Positions 1 through 8,873 of a DNA stretch of 64,000 nucleotides are shown here, in pieces (the first letter of the stretch is position 1; every line of letters starts with the position of its first letter). Both the position numbers and the translations under genes were made by a program. The notes under the pieces were generated by a model. That model did no database searches. It saw only the letters and a program-made list of their open reading frames with translations, and was not told where the DNA came from. Source of the stretch: Deinococcus aestuarii (lineage in GTDB: Bacteria > Deinococcota > Deinococci > Deinococcales > Deinococcaceae); the NCBI RefSeq assembly GCF_018863415.1, contig NZ_JAHKSN010000006.1, positions 62,001 through 126,000 on the forward strand, written 5' to 3'.

Positions 1-167
1 ACCCGGTCGACGCGGGGATGCGGGTTATCACTGTCCATCGCCAGCCCCATATCTCCGGCAAAGGTCATGTCTAAAAAGGCGTAGCCCAGCAGCAGGACTC
101 CAGCGAACAGCCCCAGCACGCTCCAGGCCGTCACCAACCTGGTGACCCAGCCCTTCCCCCTGCTCAC
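1..167 (-). CDS. Membrane-anchored protein, N-terminal part only
   Basis: A GTG at 167-165 overlaps the TAG stop of the upstream secreted-protein gene by one base (TAGTG), so the two are probably translationally coupled. The 55 visible residues start with a basic stretch (VSRGKGWVTR), then one hydrophobic segment (about residues 12-31), then a polar region with several Asp residues. This is typical of a short membrane-anchored protein or the first helix of a larger one. The gene runs off the left edge, so family and function cannot be named. Confidence 0.5.
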   Translation of the reverse strand, partial: MSRGKGWVTRLVTAWSVLGLFAGVLLLGYAFLDMTFAGDMGLAMDSDNPHPRVDR

Positions 168-1030
168 TAGGGTTTGAAACCCTGGACGCTGACGGTCAGC
201 ACGTACCCACCGTCTTTCTCCCAGGGCCGGATGCCCAGCGTCCCCAGAGCCTCGCGGCCGTTCAGGTCCTTGAGGCTGTACGTCACCACCCGCAGCGGCC
301 CGTCGGTCGTGTCCGTGCGGACCTTCCACCCAGCCGCCTTGAGTTGCGCCGAGTAGAACGCGAAGACCTCGTTCGCGCTGCGGTTCGTCTGCACGTGCGC
401 GCTGCTCAGGGCGCCATTGGGGACGCCGCCTGGGTAGGCGCCCTTGATCGTCGCTCCGGGAAAAGCCTTCAGCAACGGCAGGCTGGACCGCGGCTGATAC
501 CTCGCGGCCTGCTTGAAGGACGCGAGTTGCTGGTCACTCACGACGTTGACGTTCAGGTCGAGTTCCGTCCGGCCGCCCCGGTCCACCACCCCGACGCCCA
601 GGAGGAAGTTGGTGGCGCCCTCCCGGTAGAAGCTGGTGCTGCGCACCGTCTGCTGGGTGGCGAAGCCGATGGGCTGCCCGTCGTTGGGCCGCGCTTTCCA
701 GCCGGTGCCTTCTAGGCTGGTCTGAAGCGCGGCGCGGGCCTCGTCGGGGGAGAGCGCGGTGCTCAGCAGAATGCGGTGCTGGACGAACTGGCCGCCCTGG
801 GCGCTGGTGCGCACGCTGGCGAGCACCGTGAGGCGGGGGTCGAGTTGCAGGGGGAGGGTCGCGGGCAGGGTGCCGTAGAGAAGCTGCACGTTGCCGCCCG
901 GGCCGTACATGGTGCGGAAGAGCCGGTCGATGAGTTGAGCGGCCTGCTCGGGGGTGGGTTGGGTGGACTGGGCCTGCACGGGCAGGGACGTGGCGGCCAG
1001 GAGCGCCGCCAGCAACAGGGGTTTGGACAT
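167..1030 (-). CDS. Secreted protein of unknown function
   Basis: 287 aa from the ATG at 1030; a start 12 codons further upstream is possible, but the signal peptide begins here. Residues 1-20 (MSKPLLLAALLAATSLP..) form a classical Sec signal ending near VQA-QS. The mature part has two similar halves, each with a 'GTGWKAR' or 'AAGWKVR' motif and a run of beta-strand-like sequence, suggesting a duplicated domain. No catalytic motif is recognised. Its stop overlaps the start of the membrane protein at the window edge, so the two may act together in the envelope. Function unknown. Confidence 0.75.
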   Translation of the reverse strand: MSKPLLLAALLAATSLPVQAQSTQPTPEQAAQLIDRLFRTMYGPGGNVQLLYGTLPATLPLQLDPRLTVLASVRTSAQGGQFVQHRILLSTALSPDEARAALQTSLEGTGWKARPNDGQPIGFATQQTVRSTSFYREGATNFLLGVGVVDRGGRTELDLNVNVVSDQQLASFKQAARYQPRSSLPLLKAFPGATIKGAYPGGVPNGALSSAHVQTNRSANEVFAFYSAQLKAAGWKVRTDTTDGPLRVVTYSLKDLNGREALGTLGIRPWEKDGGYVLTVSVQGFKP

Positions 1031-1308
1031 CGAACTCAAGGTACGCACCGGACCTGACCGAAGCATCCGACCAAGGGTGGAGGCCGTTCATCCCGCAGGT
1101 GAAGGGGCGAGAAGGAATGGGCCTCCGTAAGGGGCTGCTCCACTATGTGATCCATGTTACACAGAACCTCGTACAGATAAGCCCCAGCCTCAAGTGGCGC
1201 ACGTTGAGGTACGGCGACGAGAACGGTCACGGCGAGGGTGGGCGCGAACAGTTCAAAGCCTGGCTCGCCAGCAAGTGAAGCGCACCCCTGATGCCAAGGG
1301 TGCCCCAC

Positions 1309-1422
1309 TCAGCAAATTCCGTAGGTCTGACAGGTGATGACCCCGGCGGCGTGCCACGAGTACGCCAGGGAAGGCACCGTGATGACCACCAGCCAGAACC
1401 ACTTGTTCTTCAGCAGCTTCAT
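1309..1422 (-). CDS. 37-aa single-helix membrane peptide
   Basis: A short frame with ATG at 1422 and TGA at 1309, preceded by CGGAGAC, a fair Shine-Dalgarno sequence. It reads MKLLKNKWFWLVV.. and ends ..TCQTYGIC. A basic amphipathic start is followed by one hydrophobic helix, then a short tail with two cysteines. The compact basic-hydrophobic pattern and ribosome-binding site support a real small membrane or exported peptide. No family is recognised, and it could still be a chance frame. Confidence 0.45.
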   Translation of the reverse strand: MKLLKNKWFWLVVITVPSLAYSWHAAGVITCQTYGIC

Positions 1423-1473
1423 GTCTCCGATACGCCCTTTCTACCGTGATGGTTTCCCCCGCCGACCTTTAAG

Positions 1474-1950
1474 ATGGGGCACGTGCCCTACACCACTCTG
1501 AGTGAGCAGATGAAGAACCTCGCCAACCCGCAGCGGAGTGACACCTTCGTGAAGCGGGTGCGGGAAGCCGTGCGAACCGGCGAGTTCGAGGCAGCGCAAC
1601 TGCCTGAGCGTGTGACGCTCCCCAAGACCTTCCGCAAGAGAGGCAGCGACGAGACGGCGACCCGGGACACCCGCGAGCTGGTGATCGAGCTGACCCCGGA
1701 GTACGAGGCCTGGTTCCAGCAGGTGAACGAGGAGCTATCCGCGGCCCCCAGCCGGAGCGCCCGGGTCAAGCTGACCGTCGAGAACATCGAGTCGGGCGCG
1801 GTCGATTTCAAAACCCTCGCCGAGGAGACCCGGCGCAAGATGCAGGCGAGCTTTGAGAAGGGTCAGCAGCTCGGCCAGTCCCGCGCACAGAAAACCAAGG
1901 GCAAGGGGGCCAAGACGACGCGAGGCCGCACCACCCGGGCCAAGAAGTAA
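1474..1950 (+). CDS. Basic protein of unknown function with Lys-rich tail
   Basis: 158 aa, starting MGHVPYTTLSEQ. The middle is charged and mostly helical. The last 30 residues are very rich in Lys, Arg and Thr (..KTKGKGAKTTRGR..), the kind of disordered tail that binds nucleic acid. There is no obvious Shine-Dalgarno sequence before the ATG. It is a single gene with no operon partner on this strand. DNA or RNA binding is an inference from composition only. Confidence 0.6.
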   Translation: MGHVPYTTLSEQMKNLANPQRSDTFVKRVREAVRTGEFEAAQLPERVTLPKTFRKRGSDETATRDTRELVIELTPEYEAWFQQVNEELSAAPSRSARVKLTVENIESGAVDFKTLAEETRRKMQASFEKGQQLGQSRAQKTKGKGAKTTRGRTTRAKK

Positions 1951-2170
1951 GCCCCTGGGCGCGTGTGGCCCCAAGGGCGACCCTCCGGCTTCACCCGGCC
2001 GGTTGTGGTTGGGGACCCTCTGACCCTACCTGCCCGGGATCAGGGATTCGTGCGCAAGCCTTCAAAGCACAGTTCACCCACCGAAGCGTCCACCATGAAC
2101 CACCCGCCTCCGGCTTGGGCCACAGGTCAGGGCCCTGTCAGGACAATCGTTTTATGGTGAATGGTCTCGT

Positions 2171-3154
2171 ATGCCGTCCGCCCTTCCGCCCTCCACCCCG
2201 CGTGCGCGCTTGCTGCGCCTGGGCTGGTGGCCCGCCTGGGCCGTCCTGATCGTGAGCCTGGCGCTGCACCTGCTCCCCGGCGAGTTCTCCCGCCTCGGGC
2301 AGGACGCCGCCTTCGCCCTGATCCTCCTCGTGAGCATGGCCGTGGGCCGGGGCCACCCTCTCTCGGGCGCGGTGCTGTTCTACGCCGCCCTGGCCCCCTT
2401 CGCCCTGTGGATCGATCAACTCCACGGGGTGGGCGGGGCCCTCACGCCCGACCTCGGCGGCTACACCGCCGTTCTGATCCTGCCCGCCGCTCTGGCCGCC
2501 GTCTACTTCGGCTTCCGGGGCGTCGTGGTCTTCCTGGTGTACAGCCTGACGGTCGGGACCCTCGCCCTGCCCCTGGACCCAAAGCACCTGTCCGGCGTGG
2601 CCTGGAACGTCCTGCTGGCCCTGGGGTTGGGCTGGCTGGGCGACTGGCTCCTCCGAGGCTCAGGCCGGGAGATGGTGGAATTGCGCCGCTCAGCCCTCCT
2701 CGACCCCCTGACCGGGCTCGCCAACCGCCGGGCCTTCGACCACGCCCTCGACCAGGCCTGGGCCACCCGCCCTAACCTGGCGGTGGTGCTGCTCGACCTC
2801 GACGGGCTCAAGGGCGTGAACGACACTCGCGGCCACGCGGCGGGGGACGAGCTGCTGCGCGGCTTCGCTCAGGCGCTGCAACGGCACCTCGGGACGGAGA
2901 TGACCGCCTTCCGGTTGGGGGGCGACGAGTACGCGGTGCTGTGCGAGGTGGAGGACCTTACAGCCGTGCAGGGGGCGGTCCGGTCAGCCGTGCTTGGGGT
3001 GCAGCAGGCGGGGTTTCAGGAGGTTGGGGCGAGCGTGGGGAGTGCGACCGCCCTGGAGGTTCGCAGCAGCGGGGCTTTGGTGCGGCTGGCCGACGAACGG
3101 ATGTACACCGAGAAACGCGGCAAGCCCCAACGGCGGACGGCCAGTGGCGTTTGA
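2171..3154 (+). CDS. Membrane-bound GGDEF diguanylate cyclase
   Basis: 327 aa. Residues 15-165 hold about five or six hydrophobic segments, a membrane sensor region. The GGDEF domain follows (about 170-320), opening with the hallmark LLDPLTGLANRR (176-187) and LLDLDGLKGVND, and carrying the active-site signature GGDEY at 250-254. Such enzymes make cyclic di-GMP from two GTP. The fifth position is Tyr instead of Phe, a tolerated variant. The usual RxxD inhibitory site just before the signature is absent (TAFRLGGDEY), so product feedback at that site is not expected. The signal sensed is unknown. Confidence 0.88.
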   Translation: MPSALPPSTPRARLLRLGWWPAWAVLIVSLALHLLPGEFSRLGQDAAFALILLVSMAVGRGHPLSGAVLFYAALAPFALWIDQLHGVGGALTPDLGGYTAVLILPAALAAVYFGFRGVVVFLVYSLTVGTLALPLDPKHLSGVAWNVLLALGLGWLGDWLLRGSGREMVELRRSALLDPLTGLANRRAFDHALDQAWATRPNLAVVLLDLDGLKGVNDTRGHAAGDELLRGFAQALQRHLGTEMTAFRLGGDEYAVLCEVEDLTAVQGAVRSAVLGVQQAGFQEVGASVGSATALEVRSSGALVRLADERMYTEKRGKPQRRTASGV

Positions 3155-3187
3155 GAACGGGGACGAACGTGGGGAGCGGCCTTCCCC

Positions 3188-3613
3188 TTACGCCGAGTGT
3201 TCCAGCGTGAGCCACCGCCGACCCAGCCGGTTGATCGTCGCCACGAACGCCTCGAATGCCCCCGGCTTGACCACGTAGTCCACGGCGCCGCACGCCACGC
3301 TGGCCGCACGGTCCTCGGGCAGGTTGGAGGTCGTGAACACCACCACCGGCACCCCCTGAAGCGCCTGGTCCCCGTGCATCGTGCACAGCACCTGATGCCC
3401 GTTCACCCGGGGCATGTTCAGGTCCAACAGCACCAGGTCGGGCTGTCCCTCCGGGCGACCGGCATAGCACCCCCGGCGGTACAGGAAATCCAGCGCCTCC
3501 TGACCGTCCCGGGCCACGCTGACCTCGCACCGCACGTCGCTCAACTCTAGGGCAACCCGGGCCAGTTCCAGGTCCTGGTCGTTGTCCTCGACGATCAAGA
3601 GGTGTTTGCTCAC
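3188..3613 (-). CDS. Single-domain response regulator, Rcp1/CheY-like
   Basis: 141 aa from the GTG at 3613, chosen because it has an AAAGGAG ribosome-binding site and the domain starts at once (SKHLLIVEDN). It is a lone receiver domain with acidic pocket E9-D10, phospho-acceptor D64 (VLLDLNMP), switch Thr near 94-95 and K116 (VVKPG). The RGCY..G insertion and overall form resemble Rcp1-type regulators that partner with phytochrome-like or hybrid sensor kinases. No kinase gene is adjacent, so the partner is elsewhere. It converges on the diguanylate cyclase gene with a 33-bp gap. Confidence 0.88.
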   Translation of the reverse strand: MSKHLLIVEDNDQDLELARVALELSDVRCEVSVARDGQEALDFLYRRGCYAGRPEGQPDLVLLDLNMPRVNGHQVLCTMHGDQALQGVPVVVFTTSNLPEDRAASVACGAVDYVVKPGAFEAFVATINRLGRRWLTLEHSA

Positions 3614-3950
3614 GGCGCTCCTTTCAGAGAAAGCGGGCACCCGAAAGTGCCCGCCCGGTGCCGCCATTCTACATGAGGATTCGTTAAAGACGACCCACCT
3701 CAAGGGGTGCTCGTGCGTCGCCGAGCCTTTACGACGCCTGGACTGGTTCCTCCCCCAACAGCCAGGTCACGCGCGAAGGATCGCGCCTCCGTGGGCTCGC
3801 CTTGGGGAAAGCCGAGCGGCGTGCGGTGGGACGAGCGCCGAGGCTCCTCCCTCACCCGCTCCCCCACGTCGCCCAGCCCCTCCCGATGCGGATGAAGGCG
3901 GCCTGACCTTCTCCCACCCGCGCTGCGCTCCCCACGGCGCAGCATGGGCC
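3614..3950. other. Divergent intergenic region
   Basis: This 337-bp stretch separates the response-regulator start from the CheB-like start and should hold both promoters. The CheB frame stays open through it, but the sequence has no coding character and no good start. No clear -35/-10 pair or operator palindrome was identified by eye. Confidence 0.5.
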
Positions 3951-4970
3951 ATGTCGCCTCCTTCCCTCGTCGTCATCGGCGGCTCCGCAGGCGCTCTCTC
4001 CGCCCTGCTTAAACTCGTCCCGTCCTTACCGACCGATTTCCCCGCCCCCATCCTGCTCGTGGTGCATACCCCCGCCGACCAACCCAGCTACCTCCCACAG
4101 GTCCTCAGCCACGCTGGCCCCCTCCCGGCCCGGCACGCCCGGCAGGGTGACCCCCTCGAACCGGGGTCGATTTCCATCGCTCCTCCCGACCATCACCTGC
4201 TGGTCGTGGACGATCACCTGCACTTGTCGCGCGGCCCCAAGGAGAACCTGGCCCGCCCCGCCATCGACGTGCTTTTTCGCTCGGCGGCCGAGAGTCACGG
4301 TCCAGGGGTCATCGGCGTGATCCTGTCGGGGATGCTCAACGACGGCGCCTCGGGTCTGTGGACTATCGAGCAGTGCGGCGGCCGGACCCTGGTGCAGCAC
4401 CCGGAGGACGCCGAGTTCCCCGAGATGCCCCTGAGCGCCCTGCGGCGGGTAGCGGCGGACGGGATCGTGCGGGCCCGCGAGATCGGCCCTCATCTAGTGG
4501 ACTTGCTGCGGGAGATGGCGGTGGAGGGAGGAGGGTCCAGCATGGATGAGGAAGGGCGGCGACGGCTGACGGCGGAAGTGGCGGTGGGGGCCGGGAGGGG
4601 CACCTTCGAGAACGGCGCCCTGAGCCAGGGCCCGCCCTCGACCCTCACCTGCCCGGAGTGTCACGGCGTGCTGGGGCAGATCGAGGAGGGAGGGGTGACG
4701 CGCTACCGCTGCCACACCGGGCACGCCTTCACCGCCAAGGTGCTGCTCTTGGAGATGCGGCGGGAGACCGAGGCGACCTTGTGGCGTGCCAAGCGCCTGC
4801 TGGATGAGCAGGTGATGTTACTCGACCACCTGGGCCAACGCGCGGGGTCGCAGGAGGAGGGGGCCACCCGGCATGAGGAGGCGCGGGTGGCTCGGGAACG
4901 GGGAGAGGTACTGCGGCAGTTCACCCAGCGGGCGGAGCTGGAGGAACCGTCACGCCAGTCCGGCGAGTGA
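3951..4970 (+). CDS. CheB-type methylesterase-like protein with C-terminal Cys/His domain (copy 1)
   Basis: 339 aa from the ATG at 3951; the domain begins immediately (PSLVVIGGSAGALSAL). Residues 4-185 form a CheB methylesterase catalytic domain with the expected triad: Ser in GGSAG, His in VVHTPADQPSYLP and Asp in LSGMLNDGASGL. The receiver domain of normal CheB is missing. Instead there is a C-terminal module with CPECHGVLGQ and RCHTGHAF motifs, a likely zinc-binding site, followed by a charged helix. No chemoreceptor or CheR gene is nearby, so classical chemotaxis is unlikely. A paralogue of the same architecture lies at 10275-11288. Confidence 0.82.
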   Translation: MSPPSLVVIGGSAGALSALLKLVPSLPTDFPAPILLVVHTPADQPSYLPQVLSHAGPLPARHARQGDPLEPGSISIAPPDHHLLVVDDHLHLSRGPKENLARPAIDVLFRSAAESHGPGVIGVILSGMLNDGASGLWTIEQCGGRTLVQHPEDAEFPEMPLSALRRVAADGIVRAREIGPHLVDLLREMAVEGGGSSMDEEGRRRLTAEVAVGAGRGTFENGALSQGPPSTLTCPECHGVLGQIEEGGVTRYRCHTGHAFTAKVLLLEMRRETEATLWRAKRLLDEQVMLLDHLGQRAGSQEEGATRHEEARVARERGEVLRQFTQRAELEEPSRQSGE

Positions 4971-5346
4971 AGGGCCTGGCGGGTCTTAGGGGAACGCGAA
5001 GCTGCTCTCTCCCAGAGGCCGCGCCCGACGAAGTGGTTCCAGGTAATCCTGCCGGAGGGATGGCCTTCAACGTCAGGGGGTATCCCCGTTCATCCACCCC
5101 GAAGCAAAAGGGGTTCGGGCATCGTTCCTCTCCGGGCGTGGGCGGGTCTGCTGCTCCTTTGAATGCCCCTTCATGCCAACCCTCCCTGGGCATGAGTCCC
5201 CGTGAATGCTGATTGTTTCTTTTCCTACACCTGGGGCCTCGCCGAACTCTACGTTCTGACCGAACCGGGCCACCAAGAGGTTTCCCGGCGCCACATGTTC
5301 CTTTCCCTCACCTGGGCGTCACGGCACCGCCCCTCCAAAGGCCCTC
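4971..5346. other. Intergenic region without recognised features
   Basis: 376 bp between the CheB-like gene and the GAF gene. No credible coding frame, RNA gene or strong hairpin was seen. The GAF gene promoter should lie near the right end; AAAGG precedes its ATG. Confidence 0.4.
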
Positions 5347-6186
5347 ATGGATACTCCCCCTCACCCCGCGGAAGCCCGCCGGGTCGACGAACTGCGCCGC
5401 CACCACATCCTCGACACTCCCCCAGATCGCCGGTTTGACCTGATCGCCGAGTCCGCCGCGCGCCTGTACCAGACTCCCATCGCCCTCGTCACCTTCCTCG
5501 ACGAGACGCGCCAGTGGTTCAAGGCCGCCATTGGCCTGACCCTGCGCGAGACGCCCCGGGCCGTTTCCTTCTGCACCCATGCCCTCGCCACCCTGGACGT
5601 CCTGGTCGTTCCCGACGCCGCCCACGACCCGCGCTTCCGGGACAACCCGCTGGTCACCGGCGAGCCCCAGGTGCGGTTTTACGCGGGGGCACCGATTATC
5701 ACCCGCGGGTACGCGCTCGGCACGGTCTGCGTCCTGGACTGCCAGCCGCGCCCCCTCCCGGCTCAGGAGCTGTGGGCGCTCACCCAGCTCGCCCGGTTGG
5801 TGGGCGAACTGCTGGAGCACGGCACGGCCGGAACGCCGTTCGTGCCTGCACCTCGCCCCCCACACCCGCCCGCCGCCTGCGTGGTCGTGGACGCCTGTGG
5901 GCAGGTGCTGAGCATGAGTGATCCGGCCCGTGAGGCGTTGAACCTGAGCGGAAACGTCCCTGGGCGGCACGTTCACAATGTCCTGCGGCTGCATTGGGAG
6001 GAGGACGCGGCACGCGCGAAGGCAGCGGTCGAAGGGGGGGAACGCTGGACGGGCCGGGCAGTCCTCACGGTGCCGGAGGGGCCGAGCTTTGAGGGACCCG
6101 TGTTCCGGGCTCTCGTGACCGTCACGCCCCTGGCCGGACGTGACCACCGCCTCTACCTCTGGAGTGCCGACCGCCTGTCCACCTGA
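5347..6186 (+). CDS. GAF domain sensor protein
   Basis: 279 aa. Residues 1-30 are the linker helix typical of stand-alone GAF proteins (EARRVDELRRHHILDT). Residues 25-155 form a GAF domain of the widespread type with ..IALVTFLDETRQWFKAAIG.., the SFCTHA motif, a VPDA.HDPRF segment and RFYAGAPI..G..LGTVCVLD. The last 100 residues look like a degenerate PAS fold (VVVDACGQVLSMSD..). There is no kinase or cyclase output domain, so it may work by protein-protein contact or be a sensor lacking its effector. The ligand is unknown. Confidence 0.8.
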   Translation: MDTPPHPAEARRVDELRRHHILDTPPDRRFDLIAESAARLYQTPIALVTFLDETRQWFKAAIGLTLRETPRAVSFCTHALATLDVLVVPDAAHDPRFRDNPLVTGEPQVRFYAGAPIITRGYALGTVCVLDCQPRPLPAQELWALTQLARLVGELLEHGTAGTPFVPAPRPPHPPAACVVVDACGQVLSMSDPAREALNLSGNVPGRHVHNVLRLHWEEDAARAKAAVEGGERWTGRAVLTVPEGPSFEGPVFRALVTVTPLAGRDHRLYLWSADRLST

Positions 6187-6276
6187 CGGCCATCTTGCAG
6201 GGAAAGGAGACCGCGTAGGCTGCTGGCGCTCCAGCGTTCTCAGGGGCCACGGCGCCCTGACGCTGGCGGGATCTGC

Positions 6277-6375
6277 TCCTCCTCCAGCCCGGCGAGGATC
6301 GCCCCGCTGGGCCCCATGTCTAGGCACGCGCCGCCTCGGCCTCGCCCTGGGGGGAAGGTACGGGCGGTCTCATAG
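6277..6375 (-). pseudogene. Fragment of the 118-aa hypothetical gene found intact at 16121-16477
   Basis: On the minus strand this stretch encodes YETARTFPP.. then ..GAILAGLEEE. It corresponds to YETARAFPL.. and ..AVAILAVLEEPGGGY at the C-terminus of the intact gene, with drift in the middle. There is no start and no full frame, so it is a decayed remnant. A second remnant of the same gene lies at 13550-13666. Confidence 0.6.
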
Positions 6376-6445
6376 GACCCTGTGTGGACTGTTCGGCCAG
6401 GTGAATCTCTGGCGGTCGTGCCCGGGTTCTCCCTCCAGCACCTGC

Positions 6446-7090
6446 TCACCGCAAGTGGAACATCATGACGAAGTGTGCGGTCGCTCCCGCGAGCACGAAC
6501 AGGTGCCACACCTCGTGAAACCCGAACACCCCCGGCCTGAAATCCAACCGCTTCGTCACGTACACCACCGCCCCCAACGTGTACAGCAGGCCACCAACGG
6601 TCAGCCACACCAGCGCCGCAGCAGGTAAGGACCGCGCCAGTTGCGGCAGGAAGCCGAGCGCCAGCCAGCCCATGCCCAAGTAGAGCGCCGTGGAAATCCA
6701 ACGCGGCAGGCGCATCGTGATCAGCTTGAGCAGAATGCCGGTGAAGGCCAGGCCCCATACCAGGCCCAGCAGGCGCCACCGCAGCTCACCCGAGAGCCCG
6801 AAGTAGGCGACTGGGGTGTAGCTCCCCGCGATCAACAGGAAGATCGCGCTGTGGTCGAACTTCCGCAGCCACGCCAGGCTTCGCGCCGAGCCGTGGAAGG
6901 AGTGGTAGAGCGCGCTCGCCAGGAACAGTAACGCGAAGCTCACCCCGAACACGACGAACGGCCACAGGCTGAGGTCGCGGCGCTGCGCCCACCCAAGCAG
7001 CACCGCGAGGAGGGGAAGGGCGAGCACAACCCCCAGCCAGTGGGTGAGGGCGTTGACGGGCTCGCGCAACGTCATGGGCGTTCGGCGCAT
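6446..7090 (-). CDS. trhA: TrhA/hemolysin III family (PAQR-type) seven-helix membrane protein
   Basis: 214 aa, normal family length, with seven hydrophobic helices. Hallmarks are [12 protein letters not shown] near the N-terminus, the SALYHSFHG motif after helix 2, [17 protein letters not shown] in helix 3, and a C-terminal [15 protein letters not shown]. These Ser, His and Asp residues form the metal-binding site of the PAQR/hemolysin III superfamily. Bacterial members affect membrane fluidity or lipid homeostasis; the hemolysin name is historical. It is transcribed alone on the minus strand. Confidence 0.92.
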   Translation of the reverse strand: MRRTPMTLREPVNALTHWLGVVLALPLLAVLLGWAQRRDLSLWPFVVFGVSFALLFLASALYHSFHGSARSLAWLRKFDHSAIFLLIAGSYTPVAYFGLSGELRWRLLGLVWGLAFTGILLKLITMRLPRWISTALYLGMGWLALGFLPQLARSLPAAALVWLTVGGLLYTLGAVVYVTKRLDFRPGVFGFHEVWHLFVLAGATAHFVMMFHLR

Positions 7091-7208
7091 GGTCTAGCGT
7101 AGGAACAGGGGGGCACCCAGAGCAAGGTCAGCGATAAACGCCCGCCTTCTCGGACACCAGGCGCATGGATTTGACTTCGTGTGCATAAGACGCTATGTTA
7201 GGAATATC

Positions 7209-7232
7209 AAAGGCGGCCCAAAGGCCGCCTTT
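7209..7232. terminator. Hairpin with 10-bp perfect stem
   Basis: AAAGGCGGCC (7209-7218) pairs perfectly with GGCCGCCTTT (7223-7232) around the loop CAAA. The stem ends in A and T runs, so it can act as an intrinsic terminator in either direction. It lies in the 413-bp gap between trhA and the hydrolase gene and is not next to a clear gene end on the plus strand. Confidence 0.6.
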
Positions 7233-7455
7233 CGCCTGGCCGCCAGCCCTGATCAAGCTCACCGCCGGCGCGTGACGAACGGAATCGAAGAGGGCAACGC
7301 TCAGGCAGGCGTTGAAGGCATCTTCCAACGGAAGGGCCTCTGCTGTCCCGAGCCGCCCGGTGCCATCCCCGTGTCAGGGAATACCCCGGGGCCTTCTTGG
7401 AGGGAGACGTCCACCTTCTCAAAACGGGCGTGCGAGCGGGTCCATGTCGGCCCCC

Positions 7456-7483
7456 AACTGGTTCGAGTCCCGTCACCCGCACC
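7456..7483 (+). tRNA. 3' fragment of a tRNA-Gly-like gene (T-arm plus acceptor strand)
   Basis: GTTCGAGTCCCGT followed by CACCCGC and ACC matches the T-arm, 3' acceptor strand and discriminator of a bacterial tRNA-Gly. The T-stem has one mismatch (ACTGG against CCCGT). No GCGGGTG 5' acceptor strand or anticodon arm is found in the 90 nt upstream, so a working tRNA is not encoded. It is either a decayed tRNA or the 3' end left by an element that once integrated into a tRNA gene. Confidence 0.5.
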
Positions 7484-7487
7484 TCTC

Positions 7488-7520
7488 AGACGGAGGGAAC
7501 CCATCAGGTTCCCTCCGTCT
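7488..7520. terminator. Strong intrinsic terminator hairpin
   Basis: A 14-bp perfect stem, AGACGGAGGGAACC (7488-7501) with its complement at 7507-7520, a CATCA loop, then TGTTTG. It sits just after the tRNA fragment on the plus strand. The last codons and stop of the minus-strand hydrolase gene (stop at 7504-7506, in the loop) lie inside it, so the same hairpin can end both transcripts. Confidence 0.85.
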
Positions 7521-8760
7521 TGTTTGACCACGCCAGGGTGTGGTCGGTGGGTGCCTCCAGCAGCACGCGGCGCACGAAGCGGGTCAGCGTCGCCTCATAC
7601 ACCTCCGGGTCGATGTTCCAGGGCCGCACGTGTTCAGCGCCCTCGACCCGGTGGTAGTCCACGATGTCCGGCCGGGCGTGCGCGAGGCGCTCCACATGCG
7701 CCACCGGCACCGTCCGGTCCGCGCTGCCGTGAAACAGCAGCATTGGGGTCGTGAACCGCTCCATCACGCTGTGGTGATCGATGGCATCGAAGTCCTGCCC
7801 GCTCTTGAATGTGGTCAGCCACTCCACCATCCCGGCGAAGGGCAGCAGGCGATATCGGCGCGCGTAGTGGCGGATCAGCGTTCGCCACTCCAGCGGCGGA
7901 GAATCCAGGATCACGCCGCCGATCAGCGGGGCCAGGGCGGAGTAGCGCAGGAAGGCCAGCGTGATCCCACCCCCCATGCTGAAGCCCATCAGCAGGAGGC
8001 GCCGTGCCCCATGCATGCGGGCGTAGTGGACCGCCGCCTCCAGGTCCTCCCATTCCTCGGCGCTCAGGCGGTACACGCCCTGCCGGGTGCGGGGGGCACC
8101 GTGGGCGTTGCGGTAGGTAATCGTCAGGCTGCTGATTCCCAGCCGGGCGAAGGTGGGCAGGATGCGCAGGGCGTCTTGCCGTAACCCCTTGTACCCGTGC
8201 GTCACGATCACCCAGTCGGTGCCCGCCGCCTCGCCGTCCGGCCCGCCCGGGACCAGCCAGGCGGGCATCGGGCCATGTTCGGCGGGCACCAGCACGTCCT
8301 GGTACTTCAACCCCCGTGAGGCGGGCGTGCCCAGGCCGACGGTGCTGGGCCGCACCTCCTGACCGGCCGGCAGCGCGGCTTCCTGCCACTGCACGGCGCG
8401 GGTGACCGTGCGGCGGGTCTGCTCCAGGACGGGGCCGAGCTGAGCGAAGTACCGGACGCCCACCGGATCATCCCACTCCAGCCCCAGCACCCCCGCGCGG
8501 GTGGTGCCCGAGTTGCGGGTCAGAGTGAAGGAGGTCGGATCGGCGTCTGGCCGGACATCCGGGTCCGGGGTTTCCTGATCGCCCTGCACCTCCAGGACCC
8601 GGGTGCGCGGAATACGGCGCCGCACTGCTGGCGCCCAAACCAGCGCGTCGGCGAAGTGCCAGCCCACCCTCAGCACCGCGACGCCAGCCACACCCAGCGC
8701 CAGGAGGACCAGGGGCCAGCGTGAGCGGTGAGGCCGCAGGACGAGGCGCATTCGCCGCAT
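7504..8760 (-). CDS. Membrane-anchored alpha/beta hydrolase
   Basis: 418 aa from the ATG at 8760; a second ATG lies three codons later. An N-terminal transmembrane segment (about 11-32) anchors a catalytic domain starting near residue 140. Visible are the VIVTHGYKG oxyanion region, nucleophile elbow GFSMGGG, acid SADRTVPVAH and catalytic His in EGAEHVRPW. This is the alpha/beta hydrolase fold with an extended lid, probably an esterase or peptidase acting outside the membrane; the substrate is unknown. It follows two small genes on the same strand. A badly decayed paralogue occupies 14715-15960, and upstream DNA is shared with it. Confidence 0.85.
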   Translation of the reverse strand: MRRMRLVLRPHRSRWPLVLLALGVAGVAVLRVGWHFADALVWAPAVRRRIPRTRVLEVQGDQETPDPDVRPDADPTSFTLTRNSGTTRAGVLGLEWDDPVGVRYFAQLGPVLEQTRRTVTRAVQWQEAALPAGQEVRPSTVGLGTPASRGLKYQDVLVPAEHGPMPAWLVPGGPDGEAAGTDWVIVTHGYKGLRQDALRILPTFARLGISSLTITYRNAHGAPRTRQGVYRLSAEEWEDLEAAVHYARMHGARRLLLMGFSMGGGITLAFLRYSALAPLIGGVILDSPPLEWRTLIRHYARRYRLLPFAGMVEWLTTFKSGQDFDAIDHHSVMERFTTPMLLFHGSADRTVPVAHVERLAHARPDIVDYHRVEGAEHVRPWNIDPEVYEATLTRFVRRVLLEAPTDHTLAWSNKTEGT

Positions 8761-8873
8761 AGCCAGAACGATGTCAAACCCGGGGGCAACCCGTCCGGGG
8801 AAGTTTAGGCAGAGGAAGCTGGCTGGCTCAGGTGGGAACAGCACAGCCTCCCCTCGCTGACCTCGAACCCGGC

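Noticed and set aside
3582..3950. Extension of the first CheB-like frame by 123 codons
   Set aside because: The extra sequence is Arg/Pro-rich without domain character, is absent from the paralogue, and overlaps the divergent regulator start region.
7395..7483. Complete tRNA-Gly or a tRNA with a long variable arm
   Set aside because: No 5' acceptor strand complementary to CACCCGC, no D-arm and no anticodon arm were found at the proper distance; only the 3' part is present.
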